A stretch of DNA of 64,000 nucleotides from Mactra quadrangularis (Eukaryota; Mollusca; Bivalvia; Venerida; Mactridae), in contig CM046311.1 in assembly GCA_025267735.1 (NCBI GenBank), positions 25,089,020 through 25,153,019 of the forward strand, in the 5' to 3' direction. The stretch's first letter is position 1. Each line of letters begins with the position of its first letter. Positions 24,087-34,660 of this stretch are shown piece after piece. The notes below the pieces were generated by a model that was given only the letters and a program-made list of their open reading frames with translations, was not told the origin of the DNA and did not search any database. Both the position numbers and the translations under genes were made by a program.

Positions 24087-25031
24087 CTATTTTTGGGGGA
24101 AATTGTAAGGTCTGTTATGGTAGTTATCTCTACTATTATTTCTATTATGGTTTATGCTTTGATTATTCATTTGACTCTTAAGTTCCCTAAGCTCTTTAAG
24201 GGTTTCCTCTAATTTGGCAGACATAAGGGTTATTTTATTATTCATAGTTTTGACCTCAACACTCATTAGTTTACAATCCTTGCAACTAGACTTTGAAGAA
24301 GACGCAGACGACGAAGAAGAAGACGAGGAGGAGGAGGATGCAGATGAGGACGAAGACGGAGAGGATGGTGCAGACGAGGACGATTGTGCAGCAGATTTGC
24401 AAGCTGTTTCAACATTTTCAACAGTGTTATTAATAGATGAACATACATAATTATTTGGACTTTTACAATTTTCAACAGATGTATGAGGAACATAATATGT
24501 TGCATCTCTTATAGAAACATCAATACTGGGGGAGGGTAAAGATTCTCCCCCTAACATATTAGGAATTATCTCCTGAAGCGGCATTACATTTGCCTCTAAC
24601 ATGGCTTGTTGTACAACATCATTATTTCTTCTTCTACTATTAAAGATTGTGTCTGATTGTTCTTTATCTAATCTAATGATGTCATGTTCAGTAGGTACGT
24701 AATGCTTCAAATTCTGGCATAATGAGTCATCCTCATTGACAATTTCATTGTTTGCAAACATGGAGTTAACTACTGCTCTTTGAGCTGGATATGTACTGGA
24801 ATTAACATGTCTTTCAAGTTCTACTTGAGACGTAGTATTGAATTTACAAATGGTGCAATAAAATGGCACCTGATCAATTACAACATGTTTGCGATAAAAA
24901 TGTAATAAAACTTTAGAACGTTCTCCTTGATAAGGATTTATGTCACATTTGGCACATTAATACACTCTGCCTCTAGTGTTACATGAAGTCAAACTATTTG
25001 TTCTTCTTACAATAGGTCTTGAATTTGATAT
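24087..25031 (-). CDS. C2H2 / poly-serine / coiled-coil protein of the LTR element
   Basis: The uninterrupted frame runs from about 24950 to 24087. A codon preceding this frame is TAA, beyond which the same frame stays open back to 25031. There TTTTTTTCTTCAG gives a strong splice acceptor, so this looks like a terminal exon carrying one nonsense codon. No ATG precedes residue ~37 of the 260-codon GTG-started frame. The first finger-like unit is CAKC followed by LLHFYRKH; the second is YCTICKF with ELERH. A long Ser tract (about residues 160-195), a CKDC pair, a coiled coil with KLEETLKELRELKSQ, and an Asn/Arg-rich tail follow. It occupies the gag position but is not a typical gag. Function unknown; nucleic-acid binding is inferred from the fingers. 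Confidence 0.6.
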
Positions 25032-25108
25032 CCTGAAGAAAAAAACATTTTATATTTAGATAAACATCTTTTACTTGTATTTCATACATATTGTTTATTC
25101 TGTCAACA

Positions 25109-25311
25109 TAAGTGCCAGGGGTAATGCAGGGATCGGGATGTGTTTACATTTTAAACTTTTTTTTTATCAAGTTCTACTGTTAATACAAAGATGTGTTAAA
25201 TCACGCTTAGTGTAAACTTTACTTACGTAATGCTTATGAATTTAATAAGTCCGATCACAGTATTTAACACATATTTACTATGTAAAATCCATTGTTATTG
25301 TTTAATAAATC
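25109..25311. repeat. Inverted copy of the LTR start plus polypurine tract
   Basis: This ~200-bp segment is the reverse complement of 22402-22613: the U3 start of the left LTR together with the polypurine tract and an AAGTGCC flank. It lies directly beside the primer-binding site, so the interior begins with an inverted piece of the element's own other end. Confidence 0.85.
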
Positions 25312-25326
25312 CCACCGCTGCCACCA
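25308..25326 (-). other. Primer-binding site, tRNA-Leu type
   Basis: On the minus strand, TGGTGGCAGCGGTGGGATT is the complement of the 3' end of an animal tRNA-Leu(AAG) (AATCCCACCGCTGCCA plus CCA), an exact 19-nt match to the sequence I recall. It starts 7 nt after the 5' LTR. The overlap of its last bases with the inverted segment at 25109-25311 is noted separately. Confidence 0.8.
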
Positions 25327-25333
25327 AAAACTA

Positions 25334-26381
25334 TGTTGCGACCAAGGCTATATTTTTATAACGGACAATGTGGTAGCGTGTTCCTATAAACCTGGCCACA
25401 ACAATAGTTGGTTCATTCCTTTTAAAAGAATGAACTTTTTCGTACTAAAATAAGACGAAGACTTTATTAAACGTCGTATGATAATATATAACTATTTATT
25501 ATTCATTATAAATTCATTATATCATTCATAATATACATCCATATACATTTACTTGCATATGAATACAACATGCAATTCTACAATATTAGAATCAATACAC
25601 TATCATTACATCTACAGATAACTTAAATTAGAGCTCCTACTTAAAGATTTAGTGAGTCAGTCCTACAGATATTTCCCTTTTATTTAAACCAAAGATCTCT
25701 TTAATAGATCAACTTATCATAAGAATATATTCATAAATAGTTAAAACGCACTTTTCCATTGGAAATGATGGTAAAAATTACAGGTGTCTATTTTCTCGCT
25801 CTCAGATTGACTGTCTGACTACTACTAAACCAAAAATCTGCGAGATTCGCGGAATAATGCAGAAAACGGCAGAATTACGTTGCGGACGTTTCGCTAAAAC
25901 GGCGGAATCTATGGCAGAATTCCGCCCGCCTTGCGTAAATCACATGCAGAAATCGTTAAATTATATTAAACATACACATTTTATGACTAAAACATACTAA
26001 GTAAACAATATCTAACAAATTACCGTAAAGTTGCCATCTTTACAATGTAAGACTTTAAAATAAAACAGAATAAAAACTCGATGACATTTACAAAAACTGG
26101 AGTTCATCTGAATTTTAATTATACACTAATTGATGACAAAAATACGCAAACTCCGGTGACGTCATACACAAGTAAAATGGCTACTCACTAAGCGGGAGCG
26201 ATTTATTAAACAATAGATTTTACACAGTAAATATGTGTTAAATACTGTGATCGGACTTATTAAATTCACGAGCATTACGTAAGTAAAGTTTACACTAAGC
26301 GTGATTTAACACATCTTCGTATTAACAGTAGAACTTGATAAAAAAAAAAGTTTAAAATGTATACAAATCCCGGTCCCTTCA
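25334..26381 (-). repeat. 5' LTR (right copy)
   Basis: Minus-strand 5' LTR, 1,048 bp, starting TGAAGGGACCGGG and ending GGTCGCAACA. It has an extra ~44-bp block near 25985-26028 relative to the left copy. Confidence 0.82.
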
Positions 26382-26733
26382 TTATTGTTAAAAAAGGTGA
26401 TTTTTTTATTGTTACGGTATCGATGATTCCTGCCAATTAATCATTTAAAGTGGTTTTTAATCAACCTAGTGTACTTAGTTGTAATCTCTGTAAAACAAGC
26501 TTTCATTTAATATGCTACATGGTGGTATTGTAATGAGTTTTTTGTTGTTTTTTTTTATTCTGGGAGTGACCGGTCAGAAAAATGACCGTTTTGAAAATTT
26601 CAAAGGTCAATATCTCGGCTATCCATGGTCCGATTTAAAAAATCAGTTCCTTCTTTGTTTCATGAAATCCTTTAAACTGATATATAGCACTTATATATTT
26701 AAGGAAAATACAAAATTTCACTGAAGTAGCTAC
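26382..26733. other. Interval without a gene
   Basis: No supported feature. It lies between the LTR element and the last exon of the P-like pseudogene. Confidence 0.5.
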
Positions 26734-27150
26734 TTACAGAGACATATTTTGCAAGGAACAAACATGATAGGTATATGTACGCTCATTACGGTAAAGTTTT
26801 ACAAGAAGACGAAGTAAATCAAAATAATGAATGTCTGCACCTTCAGCAAAGTCTCTAATATGGGATTGCATGTTGAATACATCAACAGCACCCAATTCTT
26901 CTACAACATGTTTTTCCAATAAAAGAGATGACATATTTCTTGAAACCGAATGCAACTAAAATAATGTCCTGAAATGTTTGTCAGGATTTAATGGATTGAA
27001 TTACGCCATTTGAAGGTACAGTTAAACCCCCTCTGTCCTTATTTGAAAACAAATGGGAAATGTAAGCATTTACTGAAGATCTATTCCCAAGCAGTAATGG
27101 CTTACAAACTTGGCAATGAATATGGCTGTTGGCCTTTCTGACGACCCATC
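26734..27150 (-). pseudogene. P-element/THAP9-like transposase, C-terminal exon
   Basis: A splice acceptor (CTCATTTCAG on the minus strand) opens the exon at 27150 with GWVVRKANSHIHCQVCKPLL and continues with NKDRGGLTVPSNGV. This is the C-terminal block of P/THAP9 transposases: a G-V-R-K motif, a C-x2-C pair and KDRGGL-PS. A TGA then a frameshift follow near 26985. A second stretch (HVVEELGAVDVFN through LLVKLYRNERTY) runs to a stop at 26734. It joins in phase to the small exon at 27732-27806. Inactive copy. Confidence 0.7.
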
Positions 27151-27731
27151 CTGAAATGAGATAAACAGAAAAACTCAATTTATATAGATAAATGACCAGT
27201 ACATACTCCACAAAGACACTCAACCTTGCTGTGAGGGTTATGGTTATTGGATACTCAGTTAATACTCACATATATAATGGAGTTAGATGAAACACAAGTG
27301 ATGGATCAAATCATGATCTCTACTTTGAAAACCGTGTCATTAGCACAAATCTGTTACATTCAAGATCTTGCTATGCATGAAGTAACATAGCAAGCATATC
27401 TGCAACAATTGTATTATGTATTAGTATGCAGAAAACACATTATTGTGCCCACATAAAAACACACTTTATTTTAATGACTAATAATGAAATGAATGCAAAT
27501 AGCTGAGCTAATGAGTGAAGATAACAAAAGTAAACAAACAAGTATAAAAAGTTTTCAAGTATGGTTAGGCTAACTGAAGGCAGGCATCTTAAAATCTCAA
27601 GAAATTCTACACATCCTCATTTGATTGTGACGGTTTCGTACGATTTCTTTACTGAAGGCAAGCTATACCTCACTAAAACATTCTTTCAAAAGAAAAGTAC
27701 CACTAACAGCAAGGAATAATGTATAGTTTAC

Positions 27732-27806
27732 CTGCTACATATGCCAAAATAGTTTCCTGTACTATGTCAATACTAGATGTCAATGTTGGGGGATTTTGTA
27801 ATGTTT
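27732..27806 (-). pseudogene. P-element/THAP9-like transposase, small internal exon
   Basis: Bounded on the minus strand by an acceptor ending CTTCAG at 27807 and a donor GTAAAC at 27731. It reads ...SSIDIVQETILAYVA and its last codon completes in phase with the GWVVRK start of the exon at 27150. The intron phase match supports a real ancestral gene. Confidence 0.6.
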
Positions 27807-28936
27807 CTGAAGGTCTAAAGTAGAAAATAAAGTCATAGTTAGACTTAAACAAAAAGTGGATAAGCAAATACACTTGTAAACACTTTTAACTAATCATGAT
27901 ATTGGATAAGATTTTGATTATAGCATATTGATGAATTTCAGACAAGAGTGTAATGTGTCTTCAAATAAATCCAAATTATTCAATTTAATGGACCTTTCCT
28001 TAACTATTGATGTCTCGATGATCGAGTAGAATCGAATAATCGTCGCTGGGCGCTTACATCAGCGACAATCGATTTTCTTTAAGGAAAATCGATTGTCGCT
28101 GGTTGTTTCAGAACTGTAGATTTTGCCACAACTGACCTCAGTTTAAACTTGTACACAAGGGACAATACTGTTACTTTTAATTTTCAGTTTTATTTAGTTA
28201 AATTACTAATCAGTCTAAGTCAAACTCGTTGGTCCACCCGTCCTTCACATGTCAAATATCAAACAAAAATTTGAATATACATGTCGGCGAATTTCAAAGG
28301 TAAATAGCAATTTACAAAAAGCTCTTTATTTTTATTGATGACGTAATGTACGAGTCTTGATACCGCTTTCTTGATACGTGTGATAATTTCAATGTCACGT
28401 TATATAACAAACGTTTGGTACATCAGATGTGTTATAAATCTTCACACTCAATTTGTTACGATTTACAGGTCAATAAACTAATTAAAATACACGACCAAAT
28501 CTCTTTGGGGAAACTCTGTGAGGTATGGTAAAAGTTCAACATCCGGATACGGTCTTATTCTCGTATCAAATGAAGTTTAAAATTTATTAACTCACTAGAA
28601 TCCGATAAACATAGAAGCTGAACTAAGCTAGCTTATTTCATGATGGGTCTCCATAACATGGTGGTAAGATCCATCCTTAAGGGTGGTTAATAGGATAACG
28701 CTCTGCATTGTGAAACATTCGTCCTCAATAATTTTCGTAACCGACACGTTACTTACATTTTAATTTTATTTTACCTGTATCAGTTTTAAATCATCTTGAA
28801 TGAATTTGTTCAGAAAAAAAGTTAATTGAATGGACATTTATAGCATTGGATATATCTATCAAAAAACATATTTATTGACTCAGACAGAATGTGAATGAAT
28901 TATTTATTTGTGAATTATGCTATTAAACAATTGTAC
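27807..28936. other. Intron-like interval with an 18-bp hairpin
   Basis: Lies inside the P-like pseudogene, upstream of LINE copy B. The only structure seen is a perfect inverted repeat: CAGCGACAATCGATTTTC at 28060-28077 and its complement at 28084-28101, with a 6-nt spacer. Related ATCGATT-rich sequence occurs at 35080-35140, on the other side of LINE B. Confidence 0.55.
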
Positions 28937-28949
28937 CAACATCTTTTGC

Positions 28950-29599
28950 CTCCTCTGTTTTTGGGACCTCTCCGCGGTGAGGAGGAGAAACATGTGCCCA
29001 TTATGTAGGTGCAAGTTGCGCCTGCATGATGGGCATATGGCCAACACCAAAACTGCCCGTTTGCCGTGGGCAGCGTCCCGTAACCGGGAAAGGAGGATCC
29101 TGGTAGTTGAGGGAGACCCAGGGATCTCCAGTCTTCCCAACACACTACTTTGGCCTCTGATTCAGGGTAGACGGGTGTCCAAGTAGACCCGACTTGGTCA
29201 ATCGGCTGGTCATGCCTTGCCCTTGAATAGTTGCATACTTGCAAAAGCCATTTCATTCATGTAAGTTCATGTACTCTTTTATGTGCACGTTCCCAAAATT
29301 ATTAACATTACAGGCATACTCTTAATTTGAAAAACCATATGTGCACTCCATTACGATCTGAGTGGGCTTACTGAATTTAAAGTACTCTCTTTTAAGTGTA
29401 AACGTTCAAAACACCTATTCAAGAAGGCGGTGGCTCATGGGCCAATTGTGTTGATTGTAATCATTTGCAATTACATGCAAGTATATCTCTCATGTATCCT
29501 TGTGGTGCGGAGGCCGGATACCCGCCTCCATTGCACTTCCCCTTGTTGGAGTCCGAGGTGGCTGGGGAACCTGAGAGATGAATCATTATTATCTCAACC
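28950..29599 (+). promoter_or_regulatory. LINE copy B 5'UTR / presumed internal promoter
   Basis: Counterpart of 4758-5407, almost the same length and sequence. Confidence 0.6.
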
Positions 29600-30833
29600 A
29601 TGGATCCTTTAACCTCTTCTAAAAAACGTAAGTCTGACGAATCTCCCAACATTTCAAATGAACAATCAAGTCAATCATCTTTTCCACGCTTTCTGGTAGT
29701 AGAGGCGTTGGGAGATGAAAAATTAGCACAGTTGAACCCATTTGTCATTGAAAAGTCAATTTCAGCACTCATAGGAACTCCAAAATCGGTCAGGGAGCTC
29801 CGTGGTGGAGAACTCCTGATCGAAGTCCAAAGAAAACAACAATCAGATAATTTGCTGAAATTAAGATCTTTTTTTAATATTAAATCCTTTTGCACTGCAC
29901 ACAATACCCTCAATTCATCCAAAGGAGTCATTCGCTGCCCTGACCTTGCAGAAATGTCAGAGGCAGACATAGTAAAAGAGCTTAGCTCTCAATGTGTTTC
30001 AAATGCCAAACGTATTCTATCCACCAGAGACAGTAAACGTGTTCCCACTCACACATACATTTTAACATTTGATACCCCCATTCTTCCATCCACTCTTCGA
30101 GTTGGGTATCTCAACGTTCGCGTTGAGATGTACATACCAAACCCGATGCAGTGTTACAAATGCTTTAAATATGGACATCATGAAACTAAATGCACTAGAG
30201 AGAATATATGCCGTAAATGTAGTACTTCTCATGCTGGTCCGCTTGAAAAACTGTTCTAATGAAGTCAAATGTTCAAACTGTGGGGGTAATCATTTTGCAA
30301 CCTCCCGTTCTTGCTTAGTCTGGAAGACGGAAAAAGAAGTTCTCCGTGTTAAATACACACAAAGTTTGTCTTTTCCTGATGCACGCAAGCTTGTAGAAAG
30401 TTCCAAAACTAATTCTTATTCAGCTGTTGTATCAAAACCAGTTAAGATGGTTGATTCTGCTGTGCAGGTCAATTTATGTAAATGTTCTCCTCTTGAAATA
30501 ACTCCAGTGCAAAAACCGTCTCCTATTCTTTCACGTAATACGTCCAAAGCAAGTACAAGTTCACAGACAACATCTACAAGTACCTCATCTGTACCTCAGA
30601 GGCGGGTCTCACAGGCTTCTCCGTCTCCTGAGCGGGTGATTCAAAGGCAATCACCCAAAAAGAAGGTCGTCCTAACCGACCGAATTAGAAGAGCGGAGAG
30701 GGACCCTGTCCCGTCCTCCAACCGATTCGAGGCTCTTATGAGCGACATCGAGTCGATGGAGGACGAGGACATGGCTGTCCACAGCTCTCCTCCCCGGACT
30801 TCGGCGCGAAGTCCTGTTAAGTTTCCGAAGTAA
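29600..30833 (+). pseudogene. LINE copy B ORF1, frameshifted gag-like gene
   Basis: The frame from 29600 runs 219 codons and covers the N-terminal region, the first zinc knuckle and most of the second. An extra A in a run near 30244-30249 (five A where copy A has four) shifts the frame and ends it at 30259. The rest (third knuckle, Ser/Pro-rich tail, acidic end) continues one frame over to 30833. Otherwise it is nearly identical to copy A ORF1, so the lesion is recent or arose in the source RNA. Confidence 0.93.
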
Positions 30834-30854
30834 GTTTTTACTTTTCGTTGAACC

Positions 30855-33800
30855 ATGAGTCAAGCTATACTTCAATGGAATTGTCGTGGTCTTAAATCAA
30901 ATTACAACGATCTACTTCTTTTATTATCGAAATACTCCCCGAAAGTTGTATGTCTTCAAGAAACATTCCTATCTACAAATGATAAAACATCAATAAAGGA
31001 CTATACGCTTTATAATAAAATTTGCACAGACACAATAAGAGCATCTGGTGGCTCAACAATTGCGGTTGCAAACTGTATCCCTCAACGACAAATTCAGATA
31101 CAAACTAATCTGCAAGCCGTAGCCGTTGAAATAACTTTACACAGACCTATTACAATATGCTCATTATATCTCCCTCCCAATTTATCTATAACTGTTGAAG
31201 ACTTAGAAAATTTAACTAAACAACTCCCAGAACCATTCTTTTTACTCGGCGATTTTAATGCGCATAATCCAATATGGGGAAGTACATCTACGAATAATAA
31301 AGGCAGCATTACAGAAAAGTTCATTGATAATGTTCAACTATGCCTTTTAAATAACAAGTCACCAACTCACCTACATCCAGCCACTGGAAGTTTTTCTTGT
31401 ATAGACCTCACATTATCACATCCATCAATATACTTGGATTTTACCTGGTCAGTGCTTGACGAACAATATGGCAGTGACCATTTTCCATTGTTGTTAACTT
31501 TAAACGACTCTGTTCCATTAAACAACCGCTCTTATTACAAATTCTCAAAAGCGAACTGGGAACAATTTAACAAATTGTGTTCCGATGATTTAACAATCCC
31601 GAATTTTTCCAACTCTTCGGATAAAGCTAATCTCTTTGCGTCCACTCTATCAAAGATAGCTGATGAGTGTATTCCTAAAACTTCAATGAAAAACTCGAGT
31701 AAAATTAAAAAACCATGGTTCAACGATGAGTGCAGAAGATCATATCGGAAACGAAAAGCAGCACTAAAGAAATTACAGGTTCGTCCTACAGCTGCAAATC
31801 TAGACAATTATAGAATCCTACGAGCACAAGCTCGTAGAACATTTAAGTTTTCTAAACGTAAATCATGGCAGTCATATGTTTCTAAAATTAACGCCAACAC
31901 TCCAATTAAAAAAGTTTGGGAAGCAGTTCGTAAAATTAATGGTAAACACAAAAAAGTTCCTACTGCTCATCTCAAACGTAAAGATTCGAGCGTAGCAAAA
32001 ACTACAAAAGATATAGCCAACACACTGGCAGAAACTTTTGAACATAATTCTTCTTCATCACACTACACTGAAGAATTTAAAAAGGTCAAATCTAACTTGG
32101 AAAAACAAAATATTAATTTTCATTCTAACAACGAAGAAGAGTATAACACCCTCTTTACAATTGACGATTTAACCGATTCTATTAAGCATGCCAAAGATAC
32201 AGCTGCTGGCCCTGATGAAATTTATTATCAATTTTTAAAACACCTCCCATTGGTATCTCAACATTTATTGCTCGATATTTTTAATGATATATGGATATCT
32301 GGTAAAATTCCAGATTCCTGGAAAAAAGCTTTGATCGTTCCTATACCGAAACCGGATAAAGACAACACAGATCCCCTTAACTATCGACCAATATCTCTAA
32401 CAAGTTGTATCTGTAAAACCTTCGAACGCATGGTTAATAAACGACTTATTTGGTATTTAGAATCAAATGGTATTATTACTAATTTTCAGTCTGGTTTTCG
32501 AAAACAACGAAGTACAAATGATCATTTAGTACGTCTTGAAACATTTATTAGAGAGGCTTTTGTCAATAAACAGCACGTAGTTTCAATTTTCTTCGATCTT
32601 GAGAAAGCTTATGATACAACATGGAAATATGGTATTCTCAAGGATTTAAAAGATGCTGGTCTAAATGGTAGATTACCAATGTTCATTTCTAGTTTTTTGT
32701 CAGACAGAAATTTTCAAGTTAAAGTAGGATCAACATTATCAGAGAGCCACGAACAAGAACAAGGCGTGCCGCAAGGCAGTATTTTATCAGTTACCCTCTT
32801 TGGGCTTAAAATTAATAATATTGTTAAGGCTATAAACCCTGGTACAGATTGCTCATTATATGTTGATGATTTTGTAATCTGTTATCGATCTAAAAATATT
32901 CGAAGTATCGAACGTCAATTACAACAGAACTTGGATAAAATTCAAAAATGGGCAACAGAAAATGGTTTTAAATTTTCCAAGTCGAAAACTCAATGTGTAC
33001 ATTTTTGTCGATTAAGAAAACATCATAATGACCCCGAACTTTACATTTCTGGCTCTAAAATCCCAGTAGTAAATGAAGCTAAGTTTTTAGGCGTTACATT
33101 TGATAAAAAACTATCTTTTATACCACACTTAAAGTTGCTTAAAACAAAATGTATTAAAGCATTGAATCTACTTAAAGTACTTTCACATACTGATTGGGGA
33201 TCTGATACCCAAACTTTACTAAAATTATACAGAAGTCTTGTTCGTTCAAAACTCGATTACGGATCAATAGTGTACGGATCAGCTCGCAAATCATACTTAC
33301 AAATGCTAGATACTATACACAACCAGGGCTTACGTATTGCCCTTGGTGCTTTTAAAACTTCACCTATTGAAAGTCTTTATGTTGAAGCTAACGAACCATC
33401 ACTAAAATTACGTCGTCAAAAACTTTCATTACAATACGCAACTCGTATATCTTCTAACAAAAGAAACCCGGCACGAAATGTTATTTTTAAACCTGATTAC
33501 ACCAGCAAATTTGACAACAAACCAAACGAAATTAAACCATTTGGCCTGCGCGTTAAAAACGACTTAGAAATGCTAAATATAAACACTTCGTCTGTGATAC
33601 AAAACTTAGATGAAAATATCCCCCCTTGGACCTACAACATTCCAGACGTCAATATTGACTTATCAACTTTTCGTAAATCTTTCACCAGTCCTGAAGCTTT
33701 TAAATCTGAATTTGTAAACATCTTGGAAAAATACAAAGATTTTACTCATTTATTTACCGATGGTTCCAAAGATGGAAACAAAGTTGGTTGCGCCGCATAC

Positions 33801-34544
33801 GGAAATTCTTTCGTTGCAAGAATGCGACTGCCTGACAAAGCATCTATATTTACTGCCGAAATAAAAGCAATTGATCTGGCTTTAACATACATATCAAATA
33901 GTATAAATAACAAGTTTATTATTTTCTCAGATACTCTATCTGTATTACTAGCGATTAAAAATCGCAGTTCAGACAATAATCTTATTAAAAGTATCGAGTT
34001 AAAATTACATGACATTTTAAAATCAAAAATAGTACACCTCTGCTGGATACCAAGCCATATTGGTATACATGGAAATGAAAAAGTTGACATCCTCGCTAAA
34101 GAATCTTTAAACCTTCAACCAGTTGATCTAAAATTACCAAGCAGTGACTTCAAGTGTTCGATCAATTCGTTAATTAAGTCGAAATGGCAAACAGTATGGA
34201 ACAACGCTATTTTTAATAAGTTACATGAAATAAAGCCAACCCTTGATTCATCTCCATCAATCAAATTTTCTAATCGCCGAGATCAAATTGTGATCACGCG
34301 ATGTAGAATAGGTCATACTAGATTAACACATTCATACCTTCTCAAAAGAGAAGAAGCACCTAAATGCATACCATGTGACGAGCACTTCAATGTAAAACAC
34401 GTTCTCCTTGACTGTCAGGATCTTAAATACATTCGTGACAAACATTTTAAAGTAAACTCACTTAAAGAACTTTTTGAGTCTGTACCATCATATGCGATAC
34501 TTAACTTTTTGAAAGAAATAAATGTTTATATTAATAAGATATAG
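30855..34544 (+). CDS. LINE copy B ORF2, endonuclease-reverse transcriptase-RNase H
   Basis: A 1,229-aa polyprotein with the same domain order as copy A: APE endonuclease (LQWNCRG, QETFL, GDFNAH, SDHF), RT (NYRPISLTS, FFDLEKAYD, GVPQGSILS, YVDD), RNase H (TDGSKDG, GNEKVDILAK) and a C-terminal C-x2-C-x7-H-x4-C finger. No stop or frameshift. Differences from copy A are scattered and few until about residue 1155. In the last ~70 residues roughly a quarter of positions differ (for example REEAPK for GEEAPE, SLKELFESVPSYA for SLRELFDNIPSHV). The truncated copies at 18880-19222 and 49903-50237 carry the B-type ending. Confidence 0.97.
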   Translation: MSQAILQWNCRGLKSNYNDLLLLLSKYSPKVVCLQETFLSTNDKTSIKDYTLYNKICTDTIRASGGSTIAVANCIPQRQIQIQTNLQAVAVEITLHRPITICSLYLPPNLSITVEDLENLTKQLPEPFFLLGDFNAHNPIWGSTSTNNKGSITEKFIDNVQLCLLNNKSPTHLHPATGSFSCIDLTLSHPSIYLDFTWSVLDEQYGSDHFPLLLTLNDSVPLNNRSYYKFSKANWEQFNKLCSDDLTIPNFSNSSDKANLFASTLSKIADECIPKTSMKNSSKIKKPWFNDECRRSYRKRKAALKKLQVRPTAANLDNYRILRAQARRTFKFSKRKSWQSYVSKINANTPIKKVWEAVRKINGKHKKVPTAHLKRKDSSVAKTTKDIANTLAETFEHNSSSSHYTEEFKKVKSNLEKQNINFHSNNEEEYNTLFTIDDLTDSIKHAKDTAAGPDEIYYQFLKHLPLVSQHLLLDIFNDIWISGKIPDSWKKALIVPIPKPDKDNTDPLNYRPISLTSCICKTFERMVNKRLIWYLESNGIITNFQSGFRKQRSTNDHLVRLETFIREAFVNKQHVVSIFFDLEKAYDTTWKYGILKDLKDAGLNGRLPMFISSFLSDRNFQVKVGSTLSESHEQEQGVPQGSILSVTLFGLKINNIVKAINPGTDCSLYVDDFVICYRSKNIRSIERQLQQNLDKIQKWATENGFKFSKSKTQCVHFCRLRKHHNDPELYISGSKIPVVNEAKFLGVTFDKKLSFIPHLKLLKTKCIKALNLLKVLSHTDWGSDTQTLLKLYRSLVRSKLDYGSIVYGSARKSYLQMLDTIHNQGLRIALGAFKTSPIESLYVEANEPSLKLRRQKLSLQYATRISSNKRNPARNVIFKPDYTSKFDNKPNEIKPFGLRVKNDLEMLNINTSSVIQNLDENIPPWTYNIPDVNIDLSTFRKSFTSPEAFKSEFVNILEKYKDFTHLFTDGSKDGNKVGCAAYGNSFVARMRLPDKASIFTAEIKAIDLALTYISNSINNKFIIFSDTLSVLLAIKNRSSDNNLIKSIELKLHDILKSKIVHLCWIPSHIGIHGNEKVDILAKESLNLQPVDLKLPSSDFKCSINSLIKSKWQTVWNNAIFNKLHEIKPTLDSSPSIKFSNRRDQIVITRCRIGHTRLTHSYLLKREEAPKCIPCDEHFNVKHVLLDCQDLKYIRDKHFKVNSLKELFESVPSYAILNFLKEINVYINKI

Positions 34545-34594
34545 AATTTTACATCATTAATATAGTTTGAATTATTAGTATCATTAATAGCTTC

Positions 34595-34647
34595 CGGCGC
34601 GATATGACCTTTCTGTGTTGATGCGCCGTAAAACCCAAGCAAACAAA
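34595..34647 (+). other. LINE copy B 3' stem-loop and (CAAA)n tail
   Basis: CGGCGC at 34595-34600 pairs with GCGCCG at 34623-34628, followed by a CCCAAGCAAACAAA tail. It is the same structure as in copy A although the 3'UTR upstream of it differs. Confidence 0.75.
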
Positions 34648-34660
34648 CAACATCTTTTGC

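Larger units (their letters stand above)
21565..26381 (-). mobile_element. Non-autonomous LTR retroelement (LARD-like), minus strand
   Basis: Two direct repeats of about 1.03 and 1.05 kb bracket a 2.7-kb interior. Read on the minus strand each repeat begins TG and ends CGCAACA. A PBS-like sequence follows the right repeat and an 11-G polypurine run precedes the left one, so the element is transcribed leftward. No protease, RT, RNase H or integrase is present, so it must depend on another element. The LTRs differ by indels and substitutions, indicating some age. A clean target duplication was not found: AATAT lies on the left and TTATT on the right if TG...CA boundaries are used. Confidence 0.82.
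28950..34647 (+). mobile_element. Full-length LINE copy B (I-group, with RNase H)
   Basis: Same organisation as copy A and nearly identical over the 5'UTR, ORF1 and most of ORF2. It is flanked by the 13-bp direct repeat CAACATCTTTTGC at 28937-28949 and 34648-34660, a clear target-site duplication. ORF2 is intact (1,229 codons). ORF1 is broken by a single extra A in a run near 30244-30249. It inserted on the plus strand inside an intron-like region of the minus-strand P-like pseudogene. Confidence 0.96.

Noticed and set aside
24214..24450. Asp/Glu-rich open frame on the plus strand
   Set aside because: It is the antisense shadow of the poly-serine codons of the minus-strand ORF.
21560..26388. 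ATTGT direct repeats at both ends of the LTR element as a 5-bp target duplication
   Set aside because: Using them requires LTR ends other than TG...CA (TGCGACC...CATT), so I left the duplication unassigned.
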